Positions 45,438 through 55,006 of a stretch of 64,000 nucleotides of DNA are shown here, piece by piece. Position numbers and translations under genes: made by a program. The stretch spans positions 434,001-498,000 of the forward strand of contig NZ_RAQO01000004.1 in the NCBI RefSeq assembly GCF_003610775.1, written 5' to 3'. The first letter of the stretch is position 1; each line of letters starts with the position of its first letter. The notes under the pieces are model-generated. The model worked only from the letters and a program-made list of their open reading frames with translations, was not told the origin of the DNA and searched no databases. Origin of the DNA: Alginatibacterium sediminis (GTDB taxonomy: Bacteria > Pseudomonadota > Gammaproteobacteria > Enterobacterales > Celerinatantimonadaceae).

Positions 45438-46022
45438 ATGAACACGTTTGACTATGCCGTACTCATAAGTGCTATCGCAGGTTTAGTAATGGTTGTTGGC
45501 GGCCTAGTCCTTATTTATAAAGGCGCATTAGTGCTAGCATCAACAGATTCGAGCCAAGCGTTAAACATTGAGTGGAAAAAAGATTTCCGATTAAGCACTC
45601 AGGCGCCCGGTATTGCGTTTTTTATTATTGGTTTAGCGTTTTCATTTATCTCGGTATTTGCTTCAAAACCTTCGGCAATCGAACCCATTAAAATTGAAGG
45701 TTTAGTTGAGCAAATAAGCGAGCAAGTTACCATCAGAGCCCGCTCTTCGATTTGGACTTTGCAAGGCGGGTCTAATGGAGTAGTGAAAGGACGGATCCAC
45801 CCCCATGTTGAAGATATTATCTTAGAAATTTCTGCACCTGGATATAAGCCTGAACAGATCACATTCCGTTTAAGTGAGCTTAAGAATAGAACAGTAAAAT
45901 TTGATACGGTTAATCTTGAGCACAAAGTTGAAGCTATTGCAGAACAAGAAGAAAACATAATTGATGTTCCCGATGAATTAGAACCCATTACAAGCAAACC
46001 TAATTTTGGAGCTGCACAATGA
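45438..46022 (+). CDS. Two-helix membrane protein with PEGA/Ig-like C-terminal domain
   Basis: A 194-residue protein. Two hydrophobic segments (about 8-34 and 57-75) form a membrane hairpin. The remainder holds a small beta domain (GRIHPHVEDIILEISAPGYKPEQITFRLSE) reminiscent of PEGA or carboxypeptidase-regulatory-like repeats, and an acidic tail. AAAGGA precedes the start. It begins 146 bases after the third giant gene, and its stop overlaps the next start by four bases. It may anchor something at the envelope, perhaps the giant proteins; that is inference from position. Confidence 0.65.
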   Translation: MNTFDYAVLISAIAGLVMVVGGLVLIYKGALVLASTDSSQALNIEWKKDFRLSTQAPGIAFFIIGLAFSFISVFASKPSAIEPIKIEGLVEQISEQVTIRARSSIWTLQGGSNGVVKGRIHPHVEDIILEISAPGYKPEQITFRLSELKNRTVKFDTVNLEHKVEAIAEQEENIIDVPDELEPITSKPNFGAAQ

Positions 46023-46351
46023 ATGCTAAGTTAAAACTAATGTGTCTAATAATTCTTGGGATAGTTTCTCTAAACCTTTATGCACTACCGAGCCGTTCCT
46101 ATTCAATTCAAGGAGGCTTTTGTAGCGCTCAAAATCAAGCACCTGTACCGGGTTTGCTAGTCTCGCTTGTGCACCCACAACTCGGTAGAAGTGAGCCAAG
46201 CTATACCAATCAATATGGCGTTTTTCAACTGTATGATATTCCTCACAATGATAAGCCTTATTATATTGAAGTCTATTGGGGAACAAGGCTCATATATCGT
46301 AATCAACTTCTAGTCCAAGGACCACTAAACTTGCCCATGCAATGTATTTAA
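46019..46351 (+). CDS. Small exported protein with transthyretin-like (carboxypeptidase regulatory) fold
   Basis: A 110-residue protein with a signal peptide (MNAKLKLMCLIILGIVSLNLYA). The mature ~88 residues read SIQGGFCSAQNQAPVPGLLVSLVHP and YTNQYGVFQLYDIP, the usual pattern of carboxypeptidase-D regulatory-like domains (a G.V......PV.G..V.L..P......T...G.F.....P pattern). Two Cys, one in each end of the domain, may form a disulfide. The ATGA overlap with the upstream gene fixes the start and shows coupling. It is the last gene of the plus-strand block and convergent with the next gene. Confidence 0.65.
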   Translation: MNAKLKLMCLIILGIVSLNLYALPSRSYSIQGGFCSAQNQAPVPGLLVSLVHPQLGRSEPSYTNQYGVFQLYDIPHNDKPYYIEVYWGTRLIYRNQLLVQGPLNLPMQCI

Positions 46352-46390
46352 TCATCCCTTTAACTTGTGAAACGTTTTCCACCTTGTTGA

Positions 46391-47452
46391 TTACGGTGCT
46401 TTTATTTTTGCAAAGACTTCATCGACACGTTTCTCCCAACTTTTAACTTCGCTCTTTTTATCAGTGATTGCTTTAAGCAGATCTGCGGTTACGAAAATAC
46501 CAGTCTCACCATCACGGAAAGTTGCTCCAAAAGAGTATTTGTTGCTAACGTGCAGCATCAAGCCATGACCAAAGTCATCTAAACCTGCGCGATCTGAGTA
46601 GGTACTTATTAGCGATGCGCCGCACGCTACATTGGAACCAAAGCAACCTTGCCACAAATTTATCCCAAACCATTCAAGTGATAATGCCGCTTTAAATTGG
46701 CTGCCATCGGCTGCACCATCCACATATTCTAGAACGGCCCACGGTCTTAATAAAAATAGTTGTTTGTTTGGGGGGGCGGCAAATGTTGTACTGCTAAGTT
46801 GATCCCTATAAATGTATGAGGTGAACATCTTTTCCCAAGGGTACTGGTAACGCGCTTCGTAATAAAACTTGTCCCACTCTTTGCTATAGGCCAATAAATA
46901 CTTTGAAAGTTCCGCTGCCTCTGCTTCTTTAGCGCCAAGTGTATAAGCAGACCAAGCTGTTGCCCAGGTGCCTAAGTACTGGGCTTGTATTTGCTGTGTA
47001 CTTTCATCGAATGTACATCCTAAAACTGTAGCTATTCGCTTGGATGTCTCTATGTTGAATGCCGGCGTTAGCAAAACGGGGGCTTCGGTGCCTTGTGAAA
47101 ATTTTAGGTAATAATTAAAATCCATATCGCTGGAAAGCTCTACTTTTGGCCTGGTTTCGTCATTTAGCTCAAAGGGCGCAGCTTTACGCGAATATGTACG
47201 ACTGTAGCTAACAATTGAATCTGCCTGGATCACACTTGCAACTTCAAGAGCTGCTTTATCAGCAGAAGCTAGCCATGCTTGGTAAACCTTTTGAGTGACT
47301 GCTTCAGGGCCTTTATCTAGCTCCTCAGAGTAATTTAGGCTGGCGTTTAAAAGAGGTTTCCAATGCGCTTTAACTAACTGAGTTGTACATACTTGTGCAG
47401 CGGTATTAAAGCTTATAACTAAGGGCAGGGCATATAGTAAGGTTCGCTTCAT
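46391..47452 (-). CDS. Uncharacterised secreted or periplasmic protein
   Basis: A 353-residue protein with a signal peptide (MKRTLLYALPLVISFNTAAQ, cleavage near AAQ). The mature protein is rich in Trp, Tyr and aromatic segments (WATAWSAYTLGAKEAEAAEL, YPWEKMFTSYIYRD) and contains Cys pairs (WQGCFGSNVACG). I recognise no family. A run LEWFGINLWQGCFG to SFGATFRDGETGIFVTADLL hints at beta-strands. Its start overlaps the stop of the hydrolase gene by four bases (ATGA), so it is translated with the hydrolase; it could be a partner or a surface protein. Convergent with the plus-strand block 40 bases away. Confidence 0.6.
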   Translation of the reverse strand: MKRTLLYALPLVISFNTAAQVCTTQLVKAHWKPLLNASLNYSEELDKGPEAVTQKVYQAWLASADKAALEVASVIQADSIVSYSRTYSRKAAPFELNDETRPKVELSSDMDFNYYLKFSQGTEAPVLLTPAFNIETSKRIATVLGCTFDESTQQIQAQYLGTWATAWSAYTLGAKEAEAAELSKYLLAYSKEWDKFYYEARYQYPWEKMFTSYIYRDQLSSTTFAAPPNKQLFLLRPWAVLEYVDGAADGSQFKAALSLEWFGINLWQGCFGSNVACGASLISTYSDRAGLDDFGHGLMLHVSNKYSFGATFRDGETGIFVTADLLKAITDKKSEVKSWEKRVDEVFAKIKAP

Positions 47453-48525
47453 AATGTTTTCCCACTCATCGCTTCGAGCGTTTTACCAAACTGACTTAAG
47501 TTTTGAATCCAATCAGAAAAATTGCTCGCTGAGCTAATTGAAGAAAAAGATTCGCTAAGCTCACGTAGTTGATCAACAAGATCGACGACTTCATTTTCGA
47601 CTTGGTCGCGTTCTTGTTTGGAAATTGAGATTGCATCAGCAGGCATAATCTCCCAAAGAAATCGGTAGCGAACCGCGGGGTCAATTATATATCCAAACAG
47701 ATCATGTGGATTTGGAGTTTCAATAAGATGCTCAGTTTGAATATATTTGTAAGCGCGTAAGTAAGTTTCATTGGGTATCCAATTATCACCAATTCTTGGT
47801 TCGAATCCATCGAGTCTCATCGGATCTAGGGCGTGCATTACGTTATAGTACTTGCAGGTTGCGGTACTACGGTTCATTGAAGGTTTAGCTAAAGATTCCA
47901 GTGGGTTGATTGTTGTTTTAGTGGGATTAAGTTTAAACATTGCTTCAGATGCGTTTGCAAACATCCATAAACTTTGGATTTGATTAAGTAAACCAGTGAG
48001 CCGATATCGAGTACCATCGGTATCTAAAATTCCACCGCCAAACAATTTTCCTAAGGTGTCGTTTAAAACTATTGTCGATAAAGAATGCCCTACAATATGA
48101 ACCTTGCGCGTACCTGCTGCTTGTAGATGCTTCGTGATTTCTTTCGCAATATATAAACGTACAATTTCATGATGCGTTGCCGCATAAAATATTACATCAA
48201 GCAGATGTGTAGTTAGGAAGTTGTCTTCATCAGTTTTGGATAAAGTGTTTATGATTTCAGCAGGAAAACTGCCTAAAGTGGCGAGCAAAGACTTGAGCGC
48301 ATCAGCATTGCTTGCGATGCTCGCTCTTTCTTTTTCAAAGATATGGTCGTAACCAATGCCAACAATTTCAACGTAATCTTCTATCTTTTTTTTGGCTGTT
48401 TTTGTTCTCCAGCTTGGGTAACTTGCCAAACTATAATTACATGCCTCAATAACGCTTCGTTTCACTGATTCCGCGCTATGTCTTCCCATTCCGTGCACTA
48501 CTAGCACGAGTGGTTTATCACTCAT
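47449..48525 (-). CDS. Alpha/beta-hydrolase fold protein (putative lipase/esterase)
   Basis: A 358-residue protein. The N-terminal strand VLVVHGMGRH (residues 7-16) is the oxyanion-hole motif, and KVHIVGHSLS (nucleophile elbow GxSxS, Ser148) is the expected second motif. The last Gly of the usual GxSxG is Ser. No signal peptide, so cytoplasmic unless exported otherwise. AAGGA lies before ATG 48525. The C-terminal ~60 residues are a charged helical extension. It is coupled to a secreted protein downstream. Substrate unknown; lipase-like (serine esterase) rather than peptidase from the motif set. Confidence 0.7.
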   Translation of the reverse strand: MSDKPLVLVVHGMGRHSAESVKRSVIEACNYSLASYPSWRTKTAKKKIEDYVEIVGIGYDHIFEKERASIASNADALKSLLATLGSFPAEIINTLSKTDEDNFLTTHLLDVIFYAATHHEIVRLYIAKEITKHLQAAGTRKVHIVGHSLSTIVLNDTLGKLFGGGILDTDGTRYRLTGLLNQIQSLWMFANASEAMFKLNPTKTTINPLESLAKPSMNRSTATCKYYNVMHALDPMRLDGFEPRIGDNWIPNETYLRAYKYIQTEHLIETPNPHDLFGYIIDPAVRYRFLWEIMPADAISISKQERDQVENEVVDLVDQLRELSESFSSISSASNFSDWIQNLSQFGKTLEAMSGKTL

Positions 48526-48766
48526 GTGTCATCCTTGAGCTTGCTTAAGATTATGAAATAACAGTAGAAGCTAGTGCTAGATTTGTCCTTGTTTTGCGGA
48601 TGGTTTTACACCAAGGGTGTATCAATTAGTTTGCACAATAACTGTGGCATAAATGGGCAACAGATAGAGCAGGTGAGCACTATCAAAAATCTTATGAAAA
48701 ACTAAACAAATTAAAGCTAACAACTTCACGAAGAAATCTATTTATTACTAAAAAAACCTAAGCAAG
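48526..48766. other. Intergenic gap upstream of the hydrolase gene
   Basis: No gene or terminator identified in these 241 bases; it presumably carries the promoter for the hydrolase and the end of the amidase message. Confidence 0.3.
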
Positions 48767-49372
48767 TTAGGGGTTACGCTTTTTCCAATTGATGTAATTG
48801 ACTATGCCTGCTTCATGAAAGTTAACAATTTTTGTTCGACCTTCAGTGCTAAGAAGAATATCTCTACATTCACGCTCAGTATCCATAAAGAAGCTTTCGG
48901 TAAGAACGGCAGGCATCGCTGTTTTTCGAAGCACGTAATAGTTTTTTTCTTTGTCGCGATCACCATCGCTCATATCAGCGCGTAAACGATGTTCCGGAAA
49001 TTCCGCTTTGAATGCTTTTGCCAAACATTCAGCTACTGGATCGCTTTGAGTGTCACCAACAGTGGTGAAGACCTCAAACCCGGTACCACCTCCAGCATTG
49101 GAGTGTATGCTTAGAAAGATGCATTCGCGATCTGCGTAGCTATTTGCGCGATTGACCCGCGTTTTAAGAGTTACATCTCTTTGCTCAGGGCTTATCAATA
49201 CATAAGGAATACCGCGTACACTGAGCCTCTCAGCGAGGGCATTCGCAATCCATCGATTGAATTCACCTTCGAATAGTTGAGAGCCATCGTCCCATACCGG
49301 CGAGCGTTTACCTGAAGTTTGATATACACCATCAATAATGCCGCCATGTCCTGCATCTAGTAAAATTAGCAT
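48767..49372 (-). CDS. N-acetylmuramoyl-L-alanine amidase, amidase_3 family, no signal peptide
   Basis: A 201-residue protein consisting of just the zinc amidase domain that cleaves the bond between N-acetylmuramate and L-alanine in peptidoglycan. Zinc ligands and catalytic residues are intact: DAGHGG (His9), FEGEFN (Glu35), FLSIHSNAGG (His90) and LTESFFMD (Glu159). There is no signal peptide and no cell-wall-binding module, unlike AmiA/B/C of gammaproteobacteria; this resembles phage endolysins and spore-type enzymes. ATG 49372, preceded by CGGGG, gives the natural start; the upstream codons add an implausible extension. It lies in the minus-strand block beside the giant-gene operon. Confidence 0.85.
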   Translation of the reverse strand: MLILLDAGHGGIIDGVYQTSGKRSPVWDDGSQLFEGEFNRWIANALAERLSVRGIPYVLISPEQRDVTLKTRVNRANSYADRECIFLSIHSNAGGGTGFEVFTTVGDTQSDPVAECLAKAFKAEFPEHRLRADMSDGDRDKEKNYYVLRKTAMPAVLTESFFMDTERECRDILLSTEGRTKIVNFHEAGIVNYINWKKRNP

Positions 49373-49769
49373 CGCAAAACCCCGAAACAAATTTTGAGTA
49401 TAGTGGACTTCCCAGACTTTGCTCGACAGTTTAAACGTCACAAACCGAAGCTGTAAAAAGGACACCTACCTAGACTATTGAATTCACTAAGAATCGGAGC
49501 GCCAAGGGCTCTCGGGGTAATAGCTGTATTAATGGGATGCCAATCAATAGCCAAAGTGAGGCGATTCTAAAGTTTGATGTTACGGTTGGTAAGGCTGCTT
49601 AAGATGCAGGTTTCAAACGGTTGCGCAGTAGTGTGGCTTTCCAAAAAAATGGTTACAGGTACTTGCTAGCCATTCACATATTGGTGAGCTATGTATAGCT
49701 AAGTTCGATCAAGCGTACTTTTTGGAACAGTAAACTGGCTAGAGACTGCTACTAAGACCAATATGTCGA
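49373..49769. other. 397-base non-coding gap between amidase and cardiolipin synthase
   Basis: I find no supported gene. There is no clear hairpin terminator after cls. The sequence looks unconstrained and may be remnant DNA. Confidence 0.3.
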
Positions 49770-51197
49770 TTAAAGAACAGGCCCGACAATGGCGAGGGTA
49801 TTGTTCCAAAGACGTCGACGCCAACTCCACGCGGCAACTTCCTGAGACGTAATTTGTCGACAACTGGCCAAAAACTCCTGTTGACGTTCACGCATTTGCT
49901 TCGTTAGATCGTCATCGCAAATTAGCATGTTGTTTTCGTAGTTAAGATCAAAACTACGTCTGTCCATATTTGCTGAACCAATTAATGTAATTTCTCCATC
50001 TACGGTCATGGTTTTAGCGTGCAATATACCTGGTTGGTATTCGTAGATATTGACGCCTGATGCAAGCAGTTCTTCATAGTAGCTTCTACACGTGGCACCT
50101 ACTGCGAAGTCGTCGTTAAGCGCTGGAAAAATAATAGAGGTCTTAACGCCACGATTACCGGCTGCACAAATAGCGGCTTGTAACGATTCAACTGGCACAT
50201 AGTAGGGTGTTGTAATAAATAGTTCGTTGCGAGCGCTATAAATTACAGTTTGAAAAGTATCGGGGACAGCTGAATAACGTGCTGTTGGTCCGCTAGCAAT
50301 AACTTGAGCGGCAAAGCCTGCTTCAATCTTGGCTAAAGGTTGTAGCAAAATATCACTGATATCTTCATTGTTGTATGTCATCCAATCTGTAGCGAAAAGA
50401 TGCTGGTTTTCGCGAACTATAGGCCCGGTTAAACGTACAACTACATCCACCCATGGGGCATATTTTGCTTTAGTAAGAAATTCTGGATCAGCGCAATTTT
50501 GACTTCCACAGTAAGTAAGCTGATTATCAATCACGAGAATTTTGCGGTGATTACGTAAATCGATACGGCCATTTAGAATACGTAGTATGGGATTACCTAC
50601 TTTTAGAACTCGACATAGCTTTACCCCCGCCGTTTGCAATTCTTTCCATAATGGCGACTTGATTAGGAGTTGAGACCCAATATCGTCGACCATTGCACGG
50701 CATGTAACCCCACGATTTACGGCACGTATTAATGCCTTCGCTACTTTTGAGCCATTGTTGTCAGGCATCCAGATGTAAAAAAGAAGGTGAACATGGTCTT
50801 CGGCATTATCAATGTCAATAACCATAGAATCGATAGCAGCGTTGGAATCATCCATCAAATGAGCTTGGTTACCACTAACAGCTTGATAACCACTAATTGA
50901 TTCACCAACTTTAAACAGTGGCTTATGGCGAGCGCTAAGTGTCGGCTTGTTTTCATCAGCATCCCATCCGGGGATATTTTTAACATCAGGAATACCAGCC
51001 ATGACCTTTTGTAAACGTTCGCTACGTTTCCTGCCAATGTTGGTCTCGCCAAGTAACACATAAACAATGATACCAACAACCGGTATCGCAAGAATCACGA
51101 CTATCCAAGCAACACGTGAAGATGGGTCTCTATGCGGGCGTAATAAGACACGAAGTAGAACAACAATAGTGATGAGTGCATTGAGTAAAATGAGCAT
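49770..51197 (-). CDS. cls: Cardiolipin synthase (PLD superfamily)
   Basis: A 475-residue enzyme that joins phosphatidyl groups to make cardiolipin. Two N-terminal membrane helices (LLNALITIVVLLRVLL, WIVVILAIPVVGIIVYVLLG) precede the catalytic part. Both HKD motifs are intact: HRKILVID near residue 217 and HAKTMTVDG near 393, each followed by G-S-x-N (GSQNCAD, GSANMDRRS). I start at ATG 51197, which has AGGA seven bases before it; ATGs 13 and seven codons upstream lack a good site. Similar overall to E. coli ClsA (486 aa). It stands alone, 397 bases from the amidase. Confidence 0.92.
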   Translation of the reverse strand: MLILLNALITIVVLLRVLLRPHRDPSSRVAWIVVILAIPVVGIIVYVLLGETNIGRKRSERLQKVMAGIPDVKNIPGWDADENKPTLSARHKPLFKVGESISGYQAVSGNQAHLMDDSNAAIDSMVIDIDNAEDHVHLLFYIWMPDNNGSKVAKALIRAVNRGVTCRAMVDDIGSQLLIKSPLWKELQTAGVKLCRVLKVGNPILRILNGRIDLRNHRKILVIDNQLTYCGSQNCADPEFLTKAKYAPWVDVVVRLTGPIVRENQHLFATDWMTYNNEDISDILLQPLAKIEAGFAAQVIASGPTARYSAVPDTFQTVIYSARNELFITTPYYVPVESLQAAICAAGNRGVKTSIIFPALNDDFAVGATCRSYYEELLASGVNIYEYQPGILHAKTMTVDGEITLIGSANMDRRSFDLNYENNMLICDDDLTKQMRERQQEFLASCRQITSQEVAAWSWRRRLWNNTLAIVGPVL

Positions 51198-51773
51198 GTG
51201 ATGTCCTGTCTTGTTCATATTATATGCTGTACTCATCCTAAGCTTGTAGGCTAGTTAGTCAATACACAGGTTGACGATAAGCGCTCATTTATACTAATAG
51301 CTTAGTTTTAACAATTGTGTGTCGCTGTCTGCTCATCTGATCTGTTATTCCTATCACTAGAAACAAATGTATTGTGACGAGTTTAGGCGTAAAAATTGAC
51401 TTACCGATAAGAGTCTCAGTGACTTTGGTTTAGAGCGGTCTTGAAGTTAGATTATCCTAACAACTCAAGTTTTGGTGCTAGCTTGGTCCGCAATTTTAAT
51501 GGTAAAGAAAATGTGTGCGTAACTAGCGTTCTCCTTATTCCAATACCGGTTCAATACACTAATTAAGCTGTATTTTTTAATCAAATTTCATGTTGCCTTT
51601 GACGAGTTGCTGTTAAAGGCTTATCCATAAACGGCCATCCTTAGGATACTAGTTGGCCGTATTTCTGCTAGCTATCGTTACCGATTTATCGACTCTTACT
51701 GGCTAACAGGCTTTGATGCTGCTAATATTTTTGTCAAAAAAACATGCGTTTACATTATAAGGAAGCAATTTGC
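51198..51773. other. 576-base gap between cls and a lipoprotein gene
   Basis: Contains the promoter side of cls and of the lipoprotein. One clean inverted repeat (ACGGCCA 51631-51637, TGGCCGT 51654-51660) without a T-run could be an operator or mRNA structure. No coding potential convinces me. Confidence 0.35.
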
Positions 51774-52166
51774 ATGATAAAAACTAAGGGAATGTGTTTA
51801 GGGGCTGGGTGTTTGTTAGTCTTGAGTGCTTGTTCAACAACAGCGAATACTGTACCCAAGGCTGATGCCGGTCCTTCAGCTTTTGATGGCGTATCATACG
51901 ACGTGAAAACAAAAGTGTTAAAGGATGATGTACCAGATTCTGAGGCATATCGTTTGTACCTAGAGGAAGACACAAGCTATGGTTCGGTCTATTCCGTTCG
52001 TAAAACAGCCCTCAAACAAGCCGCAAGCTACTGTGCGCAAACTTCGCAGTATGTGTCATTGCTTCGTGAGTCTTCTGCCTTAGGTTTACTTTCTGAAGGC
52101 AACTACCCAAGAGTTGAGTTAGTGTTCGCTTGTGTAGACGAACAGCCAGAACCCTTACAACAATAG
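51774..52166 (+). CDS. Small outer-envelope lipoprotein, uncharacterised
   Basis: A 130-residue protein with a lipoprotein signal peptide: MIKTKGMCLGAGCLLVLSAC, the lipobox LSAC giving Cys20 as the lipidated residue. Position +2 is Ser, suggesting outer-membrane sorting by Lol. The mature part has a Ser/Pro linker and a domain with two Cys (YCAQT, FACVDE). AAGGAAG lies before ATG 51774, so the longer frame starting at 51744 is rejected. Family unknown. Confidence 0.75.
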   Translation: MIKTKGMCLGAGCLLVLSACSTTANTVPKADAGPSAFDGVSYDVKTKVLKDDVPDSEAYRLYLEEDTSYGSVYSVRKTALKQAASYCAQTSQYVSLLRESSALGLLSEGNYPRVELVFACVDEQPEPLQQ

Positions 52167-52732
52167 TTGTTAAACGCGGTGCTTTTGAATAAGGTTATTG
52201 AAGTTCTTAAGCACCAAACATCGCTACTTTACGCCTTTAATATGTTGGTCCATGGATCTTATTTATGTGGTGCATACGGCTCTCGCAACAAAGCCATCAG
52301 ATTCTTTTTCGAAACTAAACCAACGAACGCCATACTAGCCAAGCAACAAATGGCTAATTATAACTTCCATCCACGCAATATTTATTTTCTTCGTCAGGAT
52401 GGTTGCTGTGCTACATCTTCCAATATAAAAAGCATAGTGGTGCGTTTTGTCGAAAAGAGGGAATCGATTACACTCATCCTTACTTAGAACCCTATCTCTA
52501 GAAATGCTTATAGGCTTGCAAGGCACTTACCTTAGCTAGTTTCACGATCTTGTTTAAGGCAAGTTAGCAAGCTGACAGATACCAATCTGATTAAGAGCCC
52601 TCGCTTTAGGTTTGACATACTTGGAAATATAGCACTATGCTGAAATACATAGTGGAGCATGTATCAAATGAACGCAGGTTAAAAATATACGTATGTGAAA
52701 TCGTCCGATGAACGAAGATAGTTGGAGATGTG
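52167..52732. other. 566-base gap upstream of the GGDEF-EAL gene
   Basis: A stem-capable pair GGTGCTT (52178-52184)/AAGCACC (52209-52215) may end the lipoprotein message, but lacks a T-run. An open frame of 106 codons from TTG 52167 has no ribosome binding site and unlikely composition, so I do not call it. The rest must carry the promoter of the downstream gene. Confidence 0.35.
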
Positions 52733-55006
52733 ATGAGCGTTGTAGAAGAAAATTTTGAATCGGTATCCTATTTATCTGAATTGCTAGAGATCCAACAGAG
52801 AGTAGTAGCCCAGATCGCGCTCAGTGGAAACCTTCACGAAACACTAGATTTAATTTGCCGTGGCATTGAGCAAATATTTTCAGAAAGTGCCGCTAAAAGT
52901 TCGGTGTTATTATTAAACGGGAACCAGTTATTACATGGTGCTGCGCCCAGTTTACCCAAGGCTTATTGCGATATTATTGACGGTGTTACAATTGGGCCAA
53001 GTGTTGGTTCGTGTGGGACGGCAGCGTTTAGTAAAAGTCGATATGTTGCGCAAGACATTAGTAGTGATCCCAAATGGGTTAACTTTAAATCCGTGGCTCA
53101 GACCTACCAACTAGCAGCTTGTTGGTCAACACCTATCATATCGACAGATAACAAAGTGTTGGGTACCTTTGCAGTATACTATGACTATCCAAATGCACCG
53201 ACCGCCAGCGAATTAAAAGTAATCGATCGTTTTACTAATTTAACGGGTCTGGCGATTGAAAAAGACAAATCATTCACACGCGAACGTGAGCTCAATACTG
53301 AGCTCGAGTACAGCCATTCCAAAATTCTAGCAATCACCCACGTACTGCCAGACCAACTATATATATATGACGAAGATGCGCGCTGTGTGGACTTCTATGG
53401 AAGTGACGCTAGCAAGAGATTTACTCCTTCCAAGAACTTAATGGGTCAATTAGTGCTTAGTAATGGCGTTGACCATTGTACAAGTCAAGATGCTATCGCC
53501 AGAACACTACAAACCGGTGATATGCACATTTTTGAGTACCAAAAGCAGCGAAACGGAAAAACTTACTATTTCGAAAGCCGCATAACCCCGGTTGACGAGT
53601 ACCTGATAGATTCTCGTAAAAAGTCTTATGTCTTATGGCTTGTAAGAGACATTACCGATCGCAAAGAAGCAGAACAGAAGATCCAAGAACTGGCATATCA
53701 CGACTTGCTCACCAACTTACCGAATCGCCGATATTTGCTGAATCAATTGCAAAAACTGATGGAAAAGGCTGCGCTAGAAAACAGTATTGGCGCTTTACTG
53801 TATCTAGACCTCGACAATTTTAAAGGGGTTAACGATTCGATGGGCCACTCTGCGGGAGATACGCTGCTTAAAGATATTTGCAGTCGCCTATCTATTAAGC
53901 TAAATCCAAATGATACCTTTGCAAGAATTGGTGGCGACGAATTCGTAATTTTACTATCTGAGTTTAGCTATGAATCAGCTCGAGTTGCATCAATGGCCGC
54001 TAACATGTCTGAAATACTAATGGCTCAACTTAGTAAACCGTTCGATGTTTGTGGTCGCAATGTGATTATTGAAGCTAGCATTGGTATTACTCTAATAGGA
54101 TCAGACGAAACCCACGCGGATGAAATATTAATGCGGGCTGATACGGCTATGTATTCTGCAAAACGAACCGCTCAAAAAAACTATTGTTTTTTTGATCCCG
54201 CATTGCATGAAAGTCTTAAGAAGCGTTTTGAAATTGAAAGTCAGCTCAAAGATGCGATTAACAAACGGGAAATCGTTACTTATTTTCAGCCCCAAGTCAC
54301 GGCTAATGGTGAGCTACAAGGTGTGGAAGCACTAGTTCGATGGAATCATCCTGATAAGCGATTAGTTTCGCCCATTGAGTTCGTTGCTGTTGCTGAAGAA
54401 ATAGGAGTTATCGATAGCTTGCAGCGCGTAGTAATGGAAGATTGCTGCGCTTTGTTTCGTACATTGCAATCACAAGGACGCTTAACACCTAATTTTAGGG
54501 TGTCTATCAATATGAGTGCCATTCAATTTCGGAATGTAAATCTTAGTGAAGATTTAACTCAACTTTTTTTGCAAGAAGGAGTAGCACCAAGTTTTATTAC
54601 TCTGGAGCTCACTGAAAGCATGTTAGTGGAAGAGATCGACGGCGCAATAAAACAGATGCAGGCTTTAAAAGCCAAGGGTTTTCGACTCTCAATCGATGAT
54701 TTTGGTACGGGGTATTCGTCACTCGCTTACCTGCAGACTTTTCCAATTGATGAACTAAAAATTGATAAAAGTTTTTTGGATAAGATGGACTCAGCTAATA
54801 TCGGTACTGGCATTATTGATACAATTATAACCCTTGCAGAGCACTTGAACTTCGAAGTTGTCGCTGAAGGGGTAGAGCACCAAGGTCAACTTGATTACCT
54901 AAGACAAAAACATATTACAGCGATGCAAGGTTACTTTTTTGCACGCCCCATGCCAGCTGAATCCCTTTACGAGTGGATCGAGGATGATTTGGATAATATT
55001 TATTAA
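52733..55006 (+). CDS. GAF-PAS-GGDEF-EAL cyclic-di-GMP signalling protein
   Basis: A 757-residue protein. A GAF domain (about 20-175, with GPSVGSCGTAAF and ACWSTPI) precedes a PAS-like domain (195-310), a GGDEF diguanylate cyclase domain with intact GGDEF at 400-404, and an EAL phosphodiesterase domain with intact EAL at 532-534 (GVEALVRWNHP), the downstream DDFGTGYSSL and EGVEHQGQL motifs also present. It could make, break or switch cyclic-di-GMP. There are no membrane segments, so it senses a cytoplasmic signal through GAF/PAS. ATG 52733 has GGAG upstream. It is a single gene. Confidence 0.92.
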   Translation: MSVVEENFESVSYLSELLEIQQRVVAQIALSGNLHETLDLICRGIEQIFSESAAKSSVLLLNGNQLLHGAAPSLPKAYCDIIDGVTIGPSVGSCGTAAFSKSRYVAQDISSDPKWVNFKSVAQTYQLAACWSTPIISTDNKVLGTFAVYYDYPNAPTASELKVIDRFTNLTGLAIEKDKSFTRERELNTELEYSHSKILAITHVLPDQLYIYDEDARCVDFYGSDASKRFTPSKNLMGQLVLSNGVDHCTSQDAIARTLQTGDMHIFEYQKQRNGKTYYFESRITPVDEYLIDSRKKSYVLWLVRDITDRKEAEQKIQELAYHDLLTNLPNRRYLLNQLQKLMEKAALENSIGALLYLDLDNFKGVNDSMGHSAGDTLLKDICSRLSIKLNPNDTFARIGGDEFVILLSEFSYESARVASMAANMSEILMAQLSKPFDVCGRNVIIEASIGITLIGSDETHADEILMRADTAMYSAKRTAQKNYCFFDPALHESLKKRFEIESQLKDAINKREIVTYFQPQVTANGELQGVEALVRWNHPDKRLVSPIEFVAVAEEIGVIDSLQRVVMEDCCALFRTLQSQGRLTPNFRVSINMSAIQFRNVNLSEDLTQLFLQEGVAPSFITLELTESMLVEEIDGAIKQMQALKAKGFRLSIDDFGTGYSSLAYLQTFPIDELKIDKSFLDKMDSANIGTGIIDTIITLAEHLNFEVVAEGVEHQGQLDYLRQKHITAMQGYFFARPMPAESLYEWIEDDLDNIY

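Noticed and set aside
52167-52487. 106-codon frame from TTG directly after the lipoprotein stop
   Set aside because: No ribosome binding site, rare-start codon, composition unlike a protein, and a hairpin-like inverted repeat overlaps its first codons. Probably non-coding.
30009-52700. Second copy of the tRNA-Ser 3' end as an attachment site
   Set aside because: Scanning by eye found no repeat of the terminal CTATCTCTCCGCCA segment in the window; a search beyond the window would be decisive.
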